Source: Streptoverticillium olivoreticuli subsp. olivoreticuli (GTDB taxonomy: Bacteria > Actinomycetota > Actinomycetes > Streptomycetales > Streptomycetaceae). Taken from it: a stretch of DNA of 64,000 bases. The notes below the pieces were generated by a model. That model did no database searches, had not been told where the DNA came from, and worked only from the letters and a program-made list of their open reading frames with translations. A program made the position numbers and the translations under genes. The DNA is taken from NCBI RefSeq assembly GCF_003391135.1, contig NZ_CP031455.1, positions 3,503,001-3,567,000 of the forward strand, given 5' to 3'. Positions within the stretch are counted from its first letter, which is position 1. Every line of letters starts with the position of its first letter. Below are positions 49,857 to 57,321 of the stretch, piece after piece.

Positions 49857-50650
49857 GCCCGGGGGCCGTACGGGCCATCACCGAGGCCGCCCACGCAGCG
49901 CAACCCGTCTCGCTCGCCGAGGTCAACGCGCGGGCCGAGCTGCTCGCGCGCTTCGACCGCAGCTATCTCGTCCCCGCTCCGGTGTTCCTGCGGATGGCCG
50001 GACGGCTGACCGACCCGCACCGGCCCGGCGGCCCCTTCCGGGCACTGACCATCGACGGCAGACGCGCCTTCCGCTACCACTCCGTCTACTACGACACCCC
50101 CCGGCTGCGCTCCTTCCACGACCACCGCCAGGGCCGACGCCTCCGCTTCAAGATCCGCGAACGCGTCTACCAGGACACCGGAGAGCGACAGTTCGAGATC
50201 AAACTCAAAGGCGCCCGCGGCGACACCGTCAAACACCGCCGCCCCCTCACCGGCACCACCACCCCACTCGACACCCCCTGCCACACCTTCCTCACCCAGA
50301 CCCTCCACCACGCCTACGGCATCGACCCACCCACCGCACTGCACCCCTCCCTCAGCACCGACTACCTCCGCGCCACCCTCGTCGCCGACGGCGAACGCAT
50401 CACCTGCGACGCAGGCCTGACCTGCAACGACCTCCACACACACCGAACAGCCCACTGCGACACCGAACTTGTCCTGGTCGAAACCAAGACGACAGGCCAC
50501 CTCACCGAAGCCGACCGACTGCTGCACACCTACGGCATCCGACCGGCCGTCTTCACCAAATACTGCAGCTCATTCGCATGGCTGCGCCCCGGCCTGCCCG
50601 GCAACCGCTGGCGCCGAAACGCACACCACGCGTTCGGGACGCCTGCCTGA
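49853..50650 (+). CDS. VTC-domain polyphosphate polymerase
   Basis: A 265-residue protein of the VTC4-like triphosphate-tunnel fold. Basic and acidic tunnel residues are visible: RFDRSYLVP, SVYYDTPRLRSFHDH, RLRFKIRERVYQD, EIKLKGARGDTVKHRR, LVLVETKTTG and FTKYCSSFAW. It should polymerise ATP gamma-phosphate into polyphosphate at the membrane with DUF4956. Codon choice in the last two thirds is extremely C-rich and G-poor. The upstream PHO boxes predict induction under phosphate starvation. Confidence 0.92.
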   Translation: MSPGAVRAITEAAHAAQPVSLAEVNARAELLARFDRSYLVPAPVFLRMAGRLTDPHRPGGPFRALTIDGRRAFRYHSVYYDTPRLRSFHDHRQGRRLRFKIRERVYQDTGERQFEIKLKGARGDTVKHRRPLTGTTTPLDTPCHTFLTQTLHHAYGIDPPTALHPSLSTDYLRATLVADGERITCDAGLTCNDLHTHRTAHCDTELVLVETKTTGHLTEADRLLHTYGIRPAVFTKYCSSFAWLRPGLPGNRWRRNAHHAFGTPA

Positions 50651-50658
50651 GAAAAGCG

Positions 50659-50699
50659 AAACGCCGGACGGGCAGAAGAACCAAGCCCGTCCGGCGTTT
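50659..50699. terminator. Bidirectional terminator, GCCGGACGGGC repeat family
   Basis: AAACGCCGGACGGGC, 11-nt loop, GCCCGTCCGGCGTTT: a perfect 15-bp stem between convergent genes. Confidence 0.85.
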
Positions 50700-50718
50700 G
50701 CGTGCCCGCAGGCCGTTG

Positions 50719-51081
50719 TCAGCCGCGACGCCGCCTGAAGATCCTCTTCGCGGCGTAGATGATGCCCACGATCAGCAGCACGAGGAACAGGACGATCAGG
50801 ATCCCCACGATCAGCAGGAACTTGCCGAGCTTCGCGAAGAAGCCCTTCTTCTTTTTCTTCTTCTCGGACTTCGAGGCCAGTTCGACGGTCGCCGGGGCGG
50901 CGGCGGCCGTCCGGGGCGCGCTGCCCCGATCGCCCGTGGACGCGTCGGACGGTCCCGCGGCCGCTGCCGGGCGGATCGCGGTGGCCGCGGCAGCCGTGTG
51001 GGTCGCCGTGGCCGTCAGGCCCATGACGGCCATCGCGACGACCAAGGCGCCGACTATCGAGCGTGCGATCCGGTGCATCAT
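50719..51081 (-). CDS. Small membrane protein with lysine-rich segment
   Basis: A 120-residue protein. The first hydrophobic segment or signal is IARSIVGALVVAMAVMGLTA, then an Ala/Pro/Thr-rich stretch, then SEKKKKKKGFFAKLGKF directly before a C-terminal transmembrane helix (LLIVGILIVLFLVLLIVGII) and an RRRRG tail. ATG 51081 or 51078. Function unknown. Confidence 0.7.
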   Translation of the reverse strand: MMHRIARSIVGALVVAMAVMGLTATATHTAAAATAIRPAAAAGPSDASTGDRGSAPRTAAAAPATVELASKSEKKKKKKGFFAKLGKFLLIVGILIVLFLVLLIVGIIYAAKRIFRRRRG

Positions 51082-51317
51082 CTTCGTTTCTGTCCTTACG
51101 GTCCGTAGACGGTCGTGACCTGCGTGTTTCCTTGGCCGTGGCGGCCGCTGCGGCACAGGCCGGAGGAGAGTACCGGCGCTCTGGCCCTCGATCAAGGCGA
51201 GCGCGGAAGCACGCCCCGTCCCGCCGTGCGATCCTCCCGCTCCCAAGACACTTTAGAGGTTGCGCAACTGGGGAAGTTTCATGGAGTCCGTCACGCCAAC
51301 GCCATCGGGGGACGCCC

Positions 51318-51947
51318 ATGGACAGTCTGGACCACTTGAGGGTGGAGGACACACCCGACTTCGAACACGTCGTTCAACAGGCACTGCACTTCCCCGAGAT
51401 CAGGGACGCGGTGCGCGGCGGCACCGCGCCGGTCAGCGCCGAACAGCTGCGCACGATGGCGCTCCGGGCCCGCGTGGAGATCGCGGCCACGGCCGCCGAC
51501 GAGTACCGCGCGTACCTCCGGACGCGCACCACCGCACCCGAGGACCCACCCCCGCCGGCGCCGGACGGCCGGTCGGTGCGCGGCTTCGGCGGCGGGCTGC
51601 TGGGAGCGCTGGGCGTGCTCGTGCCGACGCTGGCGGCGGTGGGCTCCGCGGCCTTCCTGCTGCTCGGCTACGGGCTGCGGCTGACCGGCACTCAGGAGCA
51701 CCTCGCGGACGGACTGGTGACCGCGGGCTGGACGACGGCCGTCGTCGCGGCGGCGACCGCGGCCGCCGCGGGGGCGACGCTGCTCGTCGCGGCGGTACGG
51801 CAGCGCCCCGCCCCGGACGACGAGGCGCAGCCGGAGACGGAGACGGAAGTGGCACGCTCCCGGCAGGAATGGCAGCAGGCCCTGCTGGAACGCGGCGTAC
51901 TGCCCTTTCTCCACTCGGCCCTCCAGGAGCCCCGCCATTCCCCATGA
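51318..51947 (+). CDS. Hypothetical membrane-associated protein
   Basis: A 209-residue protein: acidic helical N-terminus (DSLDHLRVEDTPDFEHVVQQ), two hydrophobic segments (GGLLGALGVLVPTLAAVGSA; TAVVAAATAAAAGATLLVAA) and a charged C-terminal helix (SRQEWQQALLERGVLPFL). ATG 51318 has GGGGGA upstream. Not recognised. Confidence 0.75.
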   Translation: MDSLDHLRVEDTPDFEHVVQQALHFPEIRDAVRGGTAPVSAEQLRTMALRARVEIAATAADEYRAYLRTRTTAPEDPPPPAPDGRSVRGFGGGLLGALGVLVPTLAAVGSAAFLLLGYGLRLTGTQEHLADGLVTAGWTTAVVAAATAAAAGATLLVAAVRQRPAPDDEAQPETETEVARSRQEWQQALLERGVLPFLHSALQEPRHSP

Positions 51948-51975
51948 CCACGACACCGGCCGAGGCGACGGGGGC

Positions 51976-52689
51976 TTACCGCAGCGCGACCCCCTTCGCG
52001 TCACCGTCCGGCAGCGTCTCCCCCGGGCACCCCTCCAGGACCTTCCGCATCGCGTCCCGCTCCTCCTCGGTGACCCACAGCCCGTACGCCTTCTTCACCG
52101 CCACCTGCCGGGCCACATATGTGCAGCGGAACCCCTTGTTGGCGGGCAGCCAGGCCGACGCGTCCTTGTCACCCTTGCCCATGTTCGCCGGACCGTCCGC
52201 GGACACCAGGTTGAGCGGATCGTTCGCGAGTGCCTCGCGCCGCGCCTGCGGGAGCTTCTGCGCCCCGGTCTGCCACGCGTTCGACAGCGCGACGATGTGG
52301 TCGATCTGCACCGCCGACGACGTCTTCCGCCCGCGCTCGAAGCGGATCTTCCCGCCGGTGTACGGGTCTGCCAGCGTCCCCGCGTCTATCACGCACTTCG
52401 AGCCGCTCTTGAACTTCTTGTCCGTCAGATCGCGGGCCAGTATGTCGTTGCGGGTGTCGCAGGAGTTCCCCGAGCCGGGGGCGGACGTCGAGTCCGACCA
52501 CGCCGGGCCGAACTTCGCCTCCCGGTCGTAGCCGGACTTGGCCGCCGCCTTCTTCACCGGCAGCTCCGCCAGGGCCGCCCGCGCGGTGCCCGGCCCGCCC
52601 TTGTCCTTCTCCCCGGCCGAGGAGCATCCGGCCAGGGCGGCGGCCAGCAGGACCGCGGCGAGAGCTGTACGGGTGGTGCGGGGGTTCAC
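51976..52689 (-). CDS. Secreted lipoprotein with HNH/DUF1524-type nuclease domain
   Basis: A 237-residue exported protein. The lipoprotein signal ends LAAALAGCSSAG (lipobox LAGC). The catalytic core is VQIDHIVALSNAWQTGAQKL (D-H motif), NDPLNLVSADGPANMGKGDKD and SAWLPANKGFRCTYVARQV, the GmrSD C-terminal/DUF1524 HNH pattern. Two Cys pairs suggest disulfides outside the cell. Likely a surface nuclease for nutrient DNA or competition. GTG 52689 has GAGG 9 nt upstream. Confidence 0.88.
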   Translation of the reverse strand: MNPRTTRTALAAVLLAAALAGCSSAGEKDKGGPGTARAALAELPVKKAAAKSGYDREAKFGPAWSDSTSAPGSGNSCDTRNDILARDLTDKKFKSGSKCVIDAGTLADPYTGGKIRFERGRKTSSAVQIDHIVALSNAWQTGAQKLPQARREALANDPLNLVSADGPANMGKGDKDASAWLPANKGFRCTYVARQVAVKKAYGLWVTEEERDAMRKVLEGCPGETLPDGDAKGVALR

Positions 52690-52853
52690 GGGAGACGGCC
52701 TCGTTTCGTATCGGAGCACATACCTGCGCGGACCGGACGGGAGAGCACCCGCCCCGGCCCCGTAAATGATCACTCAGGGGCCGCCATATGCCCATATCGG
52801 CCCACCCTCACGCGAACATCCCCCGAGGGCAAGGAGTGGCGAGAGTGGGGCGC

Positions 52854-53292
52854 CTAAGGTTGCAGAACCACGGGGCGCTGCTGTTCCTCGATGTACTGGC
52901 GTACGACAGTCGGTGGTGCCGCGCTGCACGATCCGGCGAAGTAGGAGCCGGACCAGAAGCGTCCGCCCCACAGGTACCGGCGGACGTGCCCGGGGAACTC
53001 CTGCCGGAGGCGACGGGCCGATACGCCCTTGAGGGAGCCGACCAGCCGGGACAGGGCAGCCTTCAGCGGATAGTGCGCCAGGAGGTGCACTTGACCGGTC
53101 TCGCCGTTGAACTCGATCAGCTCGGTTTCGAAGTCGGCGCAGACGGCGCGCATGACTTCTTCGCATCGTCGGAGGATCTCGTCGGTGAACGGACCGCGCC
53201 GGTCTGGGTGTGAAGACCAAGTGGGTGTGGAGGGTGTAGATGACCGCACGGCCCCTGCGGATGTTGGGGTTTGGCTCCGAGCCTGGTGACAT
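52854..53292 (-). pseudogene. tnpA: Frameshifted Y1 (HUH) transposase TnpA
   Basis: From ATG 53292 one frame reads RRGRAVIYTLHTHLVFTP, then coding continues in another frame as RRGPFTDEILRRCEEVMRAV to the end. The junction near 53205 fits loss of two bases of a Tyr codon. In addition the HUH motif reads GQVHLLAHYPL, with Gln where the first catalytic His (DHVHLL) belongs; the catalytic Tyr region VRQYIEEQQ is intact. Both lesions predict a dead transposase. Confidence 0.8.
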
Positions 53293-53297
53293 AGATC

Positions 53298-53303
53298 TAC
53301 GAT
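53298..53303 (+). promoter_or_regulatory. -10 hexamer of a leaderless tnpB promoter
   Basis: TACGAT, 7 nt, then the GTG at 53311, the same spacing as at the leaderless chromosomal genes of this window. Confidence 0.45.
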
Positions 53304-53310
53304 CGCGAGT

Positions 53311-54468
53311 GTGAAGGTCGTGGCGCAGGTGAAGCTGATGCCGGAGGCCGACCAGGCCGCCGCGCTGCGCGCCACCCTGCGTGCGGTCAATGAGGCCGCG
53401 TGCTGGGTGTCCGGTGTGGCGTTCGAGCGTGGTGTCCCGCGTGAGTACGAGTTGCGGAAGCACACCTATGCCGAGCTGAAGGCGCGCGGGCTGGGGGCGC
53501 AGGCCGCCCAGCACGTCATCAAGAAGACGTGTGACGCCTACACCACGTTGAAGGCGAACATCCGCGCCGGGAACCTGGGCAGGCCCGGATCGAAGCGCAG
53601 GGCCAGGGCGGAGTCGAAGCCCATCGCGTTCCGGCCCGAGGCGGCGCAGCCGTATGACGACCGGTGCCTGTCCTGGCAGTACGACGCCCGGACGGTGTCG
53701 ATCTGGACGACGGCCGGACGGCTCAAGAACGTGCGCTTCGCCTGCTGTCCGGACGCGCTCAAGCTGCTTCGCGAGCACCGCAAGGGCGAGTCCGATCTGA
53801 TCGAACGCGACGGCGTGTTCTACCTGATCGCTGTCTGCGACGTCCCCGAGGCCGAGCAGTACGAGCCCAGCGGGTTCATCGGCGTCGACCTCGGGATCAA
53901 CAACATCGCCACCACCTCCACCGGCTACCGGGCTGCCGGGCGCGGCCTGAACCGGCACCGGAAACGACAGCTCGATCTGCGGAAGAAGCTCCAGGCCAAG
54001 GGCACCAAGTCCGCGAAGCGCCTCCTGAAGAAGCGCTCCCGCAAGGAAGCCCGGCACACCGCCAACGTCAACCACGTCATCTCGAAGACCATCGTCACCA
54101 CCGCTGAGCGCACCGGTTCCGGTATCGCCCTGGAAGACCTCACGGGCATCCGCAGCCGGGTACGGCTCCGCAAGGACCAGCGGACCTCTCTGCACTCGTG
54201 GAGCTTCCACCAGCTCGCCGCCTTCGTCGAGTACAAGGCGAAGCGGGCCGGGGTGCCGCTGGTGTACGTCGATCCGGCGTACACCAGCCGGCAATGCTCC
54301 CAGTGCGGTCACATCGACCGGCGCAACCGCCCGTCACAAGCAACGTTCGCCTGCCGGTCCTGCGGGGCCCTCATGCACGCGGACGACAACGCGTCCCACA
54401 ACATCGGCCGCAAGGGCGAGACCGTGTGGACTGCGGGGCGTGAGTCACGCGTCCCTGCCACCCCGTAA
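53311..54468 (+). CDS. tnpB: TnpB, RNA-guided nuclease of IS200/IS605 elements
   Basis: A full-length TnpB of 385 residues. The RuvC catalytic acids are all in place: Asp in FIGVDLGINNIATTS (about residue 196), Glu in GIALEDLTGIRSRV (about 276) and Asp in MHADDNASHNIG (about 359). The zinc finger is CSQCGH ... CRSCG. TnpB proteins are ancestors of Cas12 and cut DNA guided by an RNA made from the right end of the element. Unlike tnpA it carries no visible damage. Stop TAA lies in the loop of a small hairpin (54459-54474). Confidence 0.92.
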   Translation: MKVVAQVKLMPEADQAAALRATLRAVNEAACWVSGVAFERGVPREYELRKHTYAELKARGLGAQAAQHVIKKTCDAYTTLKANIRAGNLGRPGSKRRARAESKPIAFRPEAAQPYDDRCLSWQYDARTVSIWTTAGRLKNVRFACCPDALKLLREHRKGESDLIERDGVFYLIAVCDVPEAEQYEPSGFIGVDLGINNIATTSTGYRAAGRGLNRHRKRQLDLRKKLQAKGTKSAKRLLKKRSRKEARHTANVNHVISKTIVTTAERTGSGIALEDLTGIRSRVRLRKDQRTSLHSWSFHQLAAFVEYKAKRAGVPLVYVDPAYTSRQCSQCGHIDRRNRPSQATFACRSCGALMHADDNASHNIGRKGETVWTAGRESRVPATP

Positions 54469-54545
54469 GGGGTGTCTGGACGGAGGAGCCAACCCAGCAG
54501 CCAGTTGGGCACTACCTCCAAGCCCGGTCCTTTACGGCCGGGTCA
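54469..54545 (+). ncRNA. Candidate guide (omega/reRNA) scaffold at the IS right end
   Basis: The 77 bases after tnpB have the expected place and structure. The hairpin CACCCC-GTAA-GGGGTG starts in the tnpB end, and CCCGG...CCGGG (54523-54542) lies at the terminus. In known systems the guide follows the right end, so here it would begin inside the 3' end of the neighbouring gene. The exact boundary is not established. Confidence 0.45.
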
Positions 54546-55634
54546 AGCTGACACCTTCCTGCCGTCCGGGAGCTCCTTCTTCGCGTCGACCACGGCGCGC
54601 CGGACGACCGTGGTCTGGCCGGTCACCGTGCCGGGCTCCATGCCGTAGGCCGCCTTGAGCAGGACCTCGCGCTGGCCGAGGTAGTCGTAGGTGTTCTTGT
54701 CGAAGACCCACTCCTTGCGGCTGTCGCCGATGGTGAAGGCGATCGCGATGCCGGGGCGGCCCGCCGCGTCCACGGTCCTGTCGACCAGCGTGACGCCCGG
54801 GATCCTGGCGGCCGCCTTGTAGAGGGCGGCGCTGGTCGACGGCGGCGCGATCTGCTCCTGGAGCAGCTGCCCGATCTCCTTGAACGCCATCCAGTCGGCG
54901 TCGTGGTCGCCCGGCTTCCCGCCCTGGTAGAGCCGCTTGAGCAGGGCGTCGGGGTCGGTGGGCAGCTCCTTCAGACTGTTGTAGGAGTGCCGGTGGTCGC
55001 CGGTGCCGTGCTCGCCGTCGTCCAGATCCTCACCCTTCTTGTCGATGAGGCCGTGTCCGGGCTCGTAGAGGAACCCCTTGGTGCCGTCGGGCGACTCCCA
55101 GATCTGCCGCTGGTGGAGCGGGGTGATCCAGTTCTTCTCCTTGCCGTTGTTGTTCTCGCCCCTGAGGAAGGACACCTTGCTCTCGACGTAGATGAACTGG
55201 TCCGCCCGGGGCTCCAGGGCGGGCTGCTTCGCGGCGGCGAGCGAGATGCGCTCGACGGCGGCCGGCAGGCCCTCGGTGGTGCCGGGCTCCAGCCTGAGCA
55301 CCTCGGGCTCCGCCGTGGCCCCACCGGCCCGTACGCCGTCGTGGGCATCGGCGCCCGGGCCCCACTGGCTGATCGCCATGGCGCCCGCGACGAGGGTGGC
55401 CGCGACGGGGAGGGCGATCCAGGCGGTGCGACGGAGGCGGGGACGGGCGGCGGCCGGGGCGGTGCGCGTGATCTCGTCCATCAGGTGCTCCTTCAGCAGC
55501 GTGTGCCGGTCGGCCGGGAGGGCGGGGTCGCCGGGGGCGGGCAGCAGCAGGTCGAACTCGGCGTGGTCGAGGGACTCGTGCGTGAACGGCTCCCCCTTGA
55601 AGGGGTCGTTGCGCCGCTTCGGGTCGGACGTCAT
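54543..55634 (-). CDS. CU044_5270 family membrane-anchored protein
   Basis: A 363-residue protein: cytosolic N-terminus with an anti-sigma-like segment (LPADRHTLLKEHLMDEIT), one transmembrane helix (AWIALPVAATLVAGAMA) and a large exterior domain (FIYVESKVSFLRG; ESPDGTKGFLYEPG; GIAIAFTIGDSRKEWVFD). It is co-transcribed with a sigma factor (4-nt overlap) and may tune it. Its stop codon coincides with the right end of the IS, so the final residues may derive from the insertion. Confidence 0.82.
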   Translation of the reverse strand: MTSDPKRRNDPFKGEPFTHESLDHAEFDLLLPAPGDPALPADRHTLLKEHLMDEITRTAPAAARPRLRRTAWIALPVAATLVAGAMAISQWGPGADAHDGVRAGGATAEPEVLRLEPGTTEGLPAAVERISLAAAKQPALEPRADQFIYVESKVSFLRGENNNGKEKNWITPLHQRQIWESPDGTKGFLYEPGHGLIDKKGEDLDDGEHGTGDHRHSYNSLKELPTDPDALLKRLYQGGKPGDHDADWMAFKEIGQLLQEQIAPPSTSAALYKAAARIPGVTLVDRTVDAAGRPGIAIAFTIGDSRKEWVFDKNTYDYLGQREVLLKAAYGMEPGTVTGQTTVVRRAVVDAKKELPDGRKVSA

Positions 55635-56251
55635 CGGTTCCGTTCCTCCTTCTTCGGGCGGGCCGGGGCGGTGGTGTCGGATACGGGCCGGGGCGGCCGG
55701 GGGGCGTCGGCGGCCATCTGCCGCAGCTCGCGCTCGGCGAGCTTGCGCAGCCGTGCGCGCGCCCGGGACAGCCGCGAGCGCACGGTGCCCACGGGCACGT
55801 CCAGCGCTTCGGCCGCTTCGGCGTAGCTCAGGCCGGACCAGACGCAGAGGGTGACGACCTCGCGTTCCGACCTGCGGAGCTTGCCCAGGGCCGCCTTGGC
55901 CGCCGCGAGCTCCTCGGCGTCGGCCATCCGCCCGACGAGCTCGGTGGCGAAGTCGGGCAGCGCCTCTCTCGCGGGCAGGCGGGCCATCGCCCGCTCATGG
56001 CGGCGGGCGGCGCGGGCGGTGTTCCGCAGTACGTTCACCGCGATGCCCATCAGCCACGGCCGTACGCTCTCGCCCTCGTCCCGCAGCTTCTCGCGCAGCC
56101 GCCAGGCCTCCAGGAACGTGAGGGAGACGACGTCCTCGGCCAGGGCCCAGTCGCCCGTCACCCGTACGGCGTGCCGGTGGACCAGCCGCGCGTGCTCGTC
56201 GAACAACTGCCGGAACGCGCCGGGGTCGCCGCCCCGTATGCGGTCGTGCAT
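55631..56251 (-). CDS. ECF RNA polymerase sigma factor
   Basis: A 206-residue sigma-70 ECF protein. Region 2: FRQLFDEHARLVHRHAVRVT, LAEDVVSLTFLEAWRLREKL. Region 4: SEREVVTLCVWSGLSYAEAA, EALDVPVGTVRSRLSRARARL. It pairs with the CU044_5270 membrane protein downstream, as is usual for this subgroup. ATG 56251 or GTG 56263 could be the start; neither has a good ribosome site. Confidence 0.9.
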   Translation of the reverse strand: MHDRIRGGDPGAFRQLFDEHARLVHRHAVRVTGDWALAEDVVSLTFLEAWRLREKLRDEGESVRPWLMGIAVNVLRNTARAARRHERAMARLPAREALPDFATELVGRMADAEELAAAKAALGKLRRSEREVVTLCVWSGLSYAEAAEALDVPVGTVRSRLSRARARLRKLAERELRQMAADAPRPPRPVSDTTAPARPKKEERNR

Positions 56252-56346
56252 CGAATGTTTCACACCCAGTCTTGTCCGCCCGAGGACAGCCGTTCCCGTG
56301 ACGCGGGTCACACCCGTCCGGCGCCCGGCCGTGCCGCCACATGCAC

Positions 56347-56379
56347 GAGGCCCCGCCCGAAAACTTCGGGCGGGGCCTC
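56347..56379. terminator. Perfect hairpin terminator
   Basis: GAGGCCCCGCCCGAA, loop AAC, TTCGGGCGGGGCCTC: 15-bp stem. It lies between the sigma-factor promoter region and the tRNA remnant and probably terminated the original minus-strand tRNA-Met transcript. Confidence 0.85.
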
Positions 56380-56420
56380 GTAAGACCAGGTCGCAACGTT
56401 TCTGCACCTGAGCCGCAAAG

Positions 56421-56465
56421 TGGGGCGGGTGGGACTCGAACCCACGGCCGACGGATTATGAGTCC
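56421..56465 (-). tRNA. 3' half of a tRNA-Met(CAT) gene; attachment-site remnant
   Basis: On the minus strand the 45 nt begin GGACTCATAATCC (anticodon stem-loop, anticodon CAT), run through the T arm GTGGG-TTCGAGT-CCCAC and end with the acceptor strand CCGCCCC-A. The expected 5' half (acceptor, D arm) is missing: upstream the sequence is GATCCTAAAA and does not fold. This is the copy left when an element integrates into the 3' half of a tRNA gene. Confidence 0.85.
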
Positions 56466-57321
56466 TTTTAGGATCTTCCCGTCCCGTTCCGCCTAGGCCC
56501 CGATATTCCCATGCTCGCAGGTCAGAGGCTGTGTGGTGTCCACCCCGTTCCCGGGGCGTCCCACCCGTTATCCGGCCTTCCGTCCCCGCAGCGTCCCCGC
56601 AGCGGCCCCCTGCGCACCCCGCAGCGAGACCCGCAGGCCCGACCCGCTCACTGACCAGGGCTAACCGAACCCCTGGTGGACGCGAACAGCGGATTCACTT
56701 TCCCATGTGCCCTTGGTTCAGATCCTCGTCGCCACATTCGGACGAGGTGCACTCATGATCATTATCCCAGGACCCACAGCATCGGAGCCGGAGGGCGGCA
56801 CCTCCCCAGTGATCACTTTCGGCCATTATTCAACCCAACCCGAAGGGGATATTGAACCACTTCGACAGCTTGAGTGGCCAATGGCAGCTATTGCCCCTTC
56901 AGACCCAATTAGGCATGAGCGACACCGCTAGAGATGGCTGCACCACCCAGCCCACCGCTCACACGGACCGCACGGCCGCACGAAGGTCCGACGCCTCCAA
57001 CCTCAGCGACCCGGGATCCCCATCCGAGGAGCGTTGGACAGGTACATATTTAGAGCTGCCTCCCGCATTGGCCAAGGGTAGAAAGCTGGGCAATCGACCA
57101 CCTATGGCGCATTGATCAGCCCGCCACCCTCCACCTTCGATTGCGTGACGTGCACCACTCCACATCACCCGTTGATGCGCTGACCTGCCCTTTCTGTGAG
57201 GCGTGAACCTTCCGGACGTCTATTGAGCCAAGATCGGCATAGTGTCGATATACATTTACCTATTACGGGGCTACGTGGTCGCTAAGCCGGAGGTGACCGG
57301 CCCCGGGTGGATGGAGTTGTC
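56466..57321. other. Element end without a clear gene (about 855 bp)
   Basis: The first 200 bp hold the phased repeats described separately. From about 56650 to 57300 the sequence is visibly less GC-rich than the surroundings. Short frames exist (56707-56931, 56891-57115) but lack codon bias and ribosome sites. TTGAGC (57223) and an A/T-rich GATATA (57247) could be the promoter of the recombinase-domain gene. Confidence 0.5.
56584..56626. repeat. Phased direct repeats CCCCGCAGCG beside the att site
   Basis: Perfect copies begin at 56584, 56595 and 56617 (11 and 22 bp apart, i.e. whole helical turns), with an imperfect fourth (CCCGCAGG) at 56630. They lie 120-160 bp from the tRNA remnant, where tyrosine integrases have arm-type sites. 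Confidence 0.65.

Larger units (their letters stand above)
52854..54545. mobile_element. IS200/IS605-type element with broken tnpA and intact tnpB
   Basis: Divergent tnpA (minus) and tnpB (plus) are 18 bp apart, the IS605 layout. The right end after tnpB has the structured, hairpin-bearing character of such ends and stops about 54545. The left boundary lies somewhere in 52690-52853 and could not be fixed. The element sits between the lipoprotein nuclease gene and the 3' end of the CU044_5270 gene. Confidence 0.8.

Noticed and set aside
56421..56507. A complete tRNA gene on the minus strand
   Set aside because: The anticodon and T arms are perfect, but taking GGGGC at about 56500 as the 5' acceptor puts the anticodon 8 nt too far and leaves no D arm. 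Only the 3' half is real.
56707..57115. Short plus-strand frames in the element end
   Set aside because: No ribosome sites, no codon bias and low-complexity translations; the stretch is better described as non-coding.
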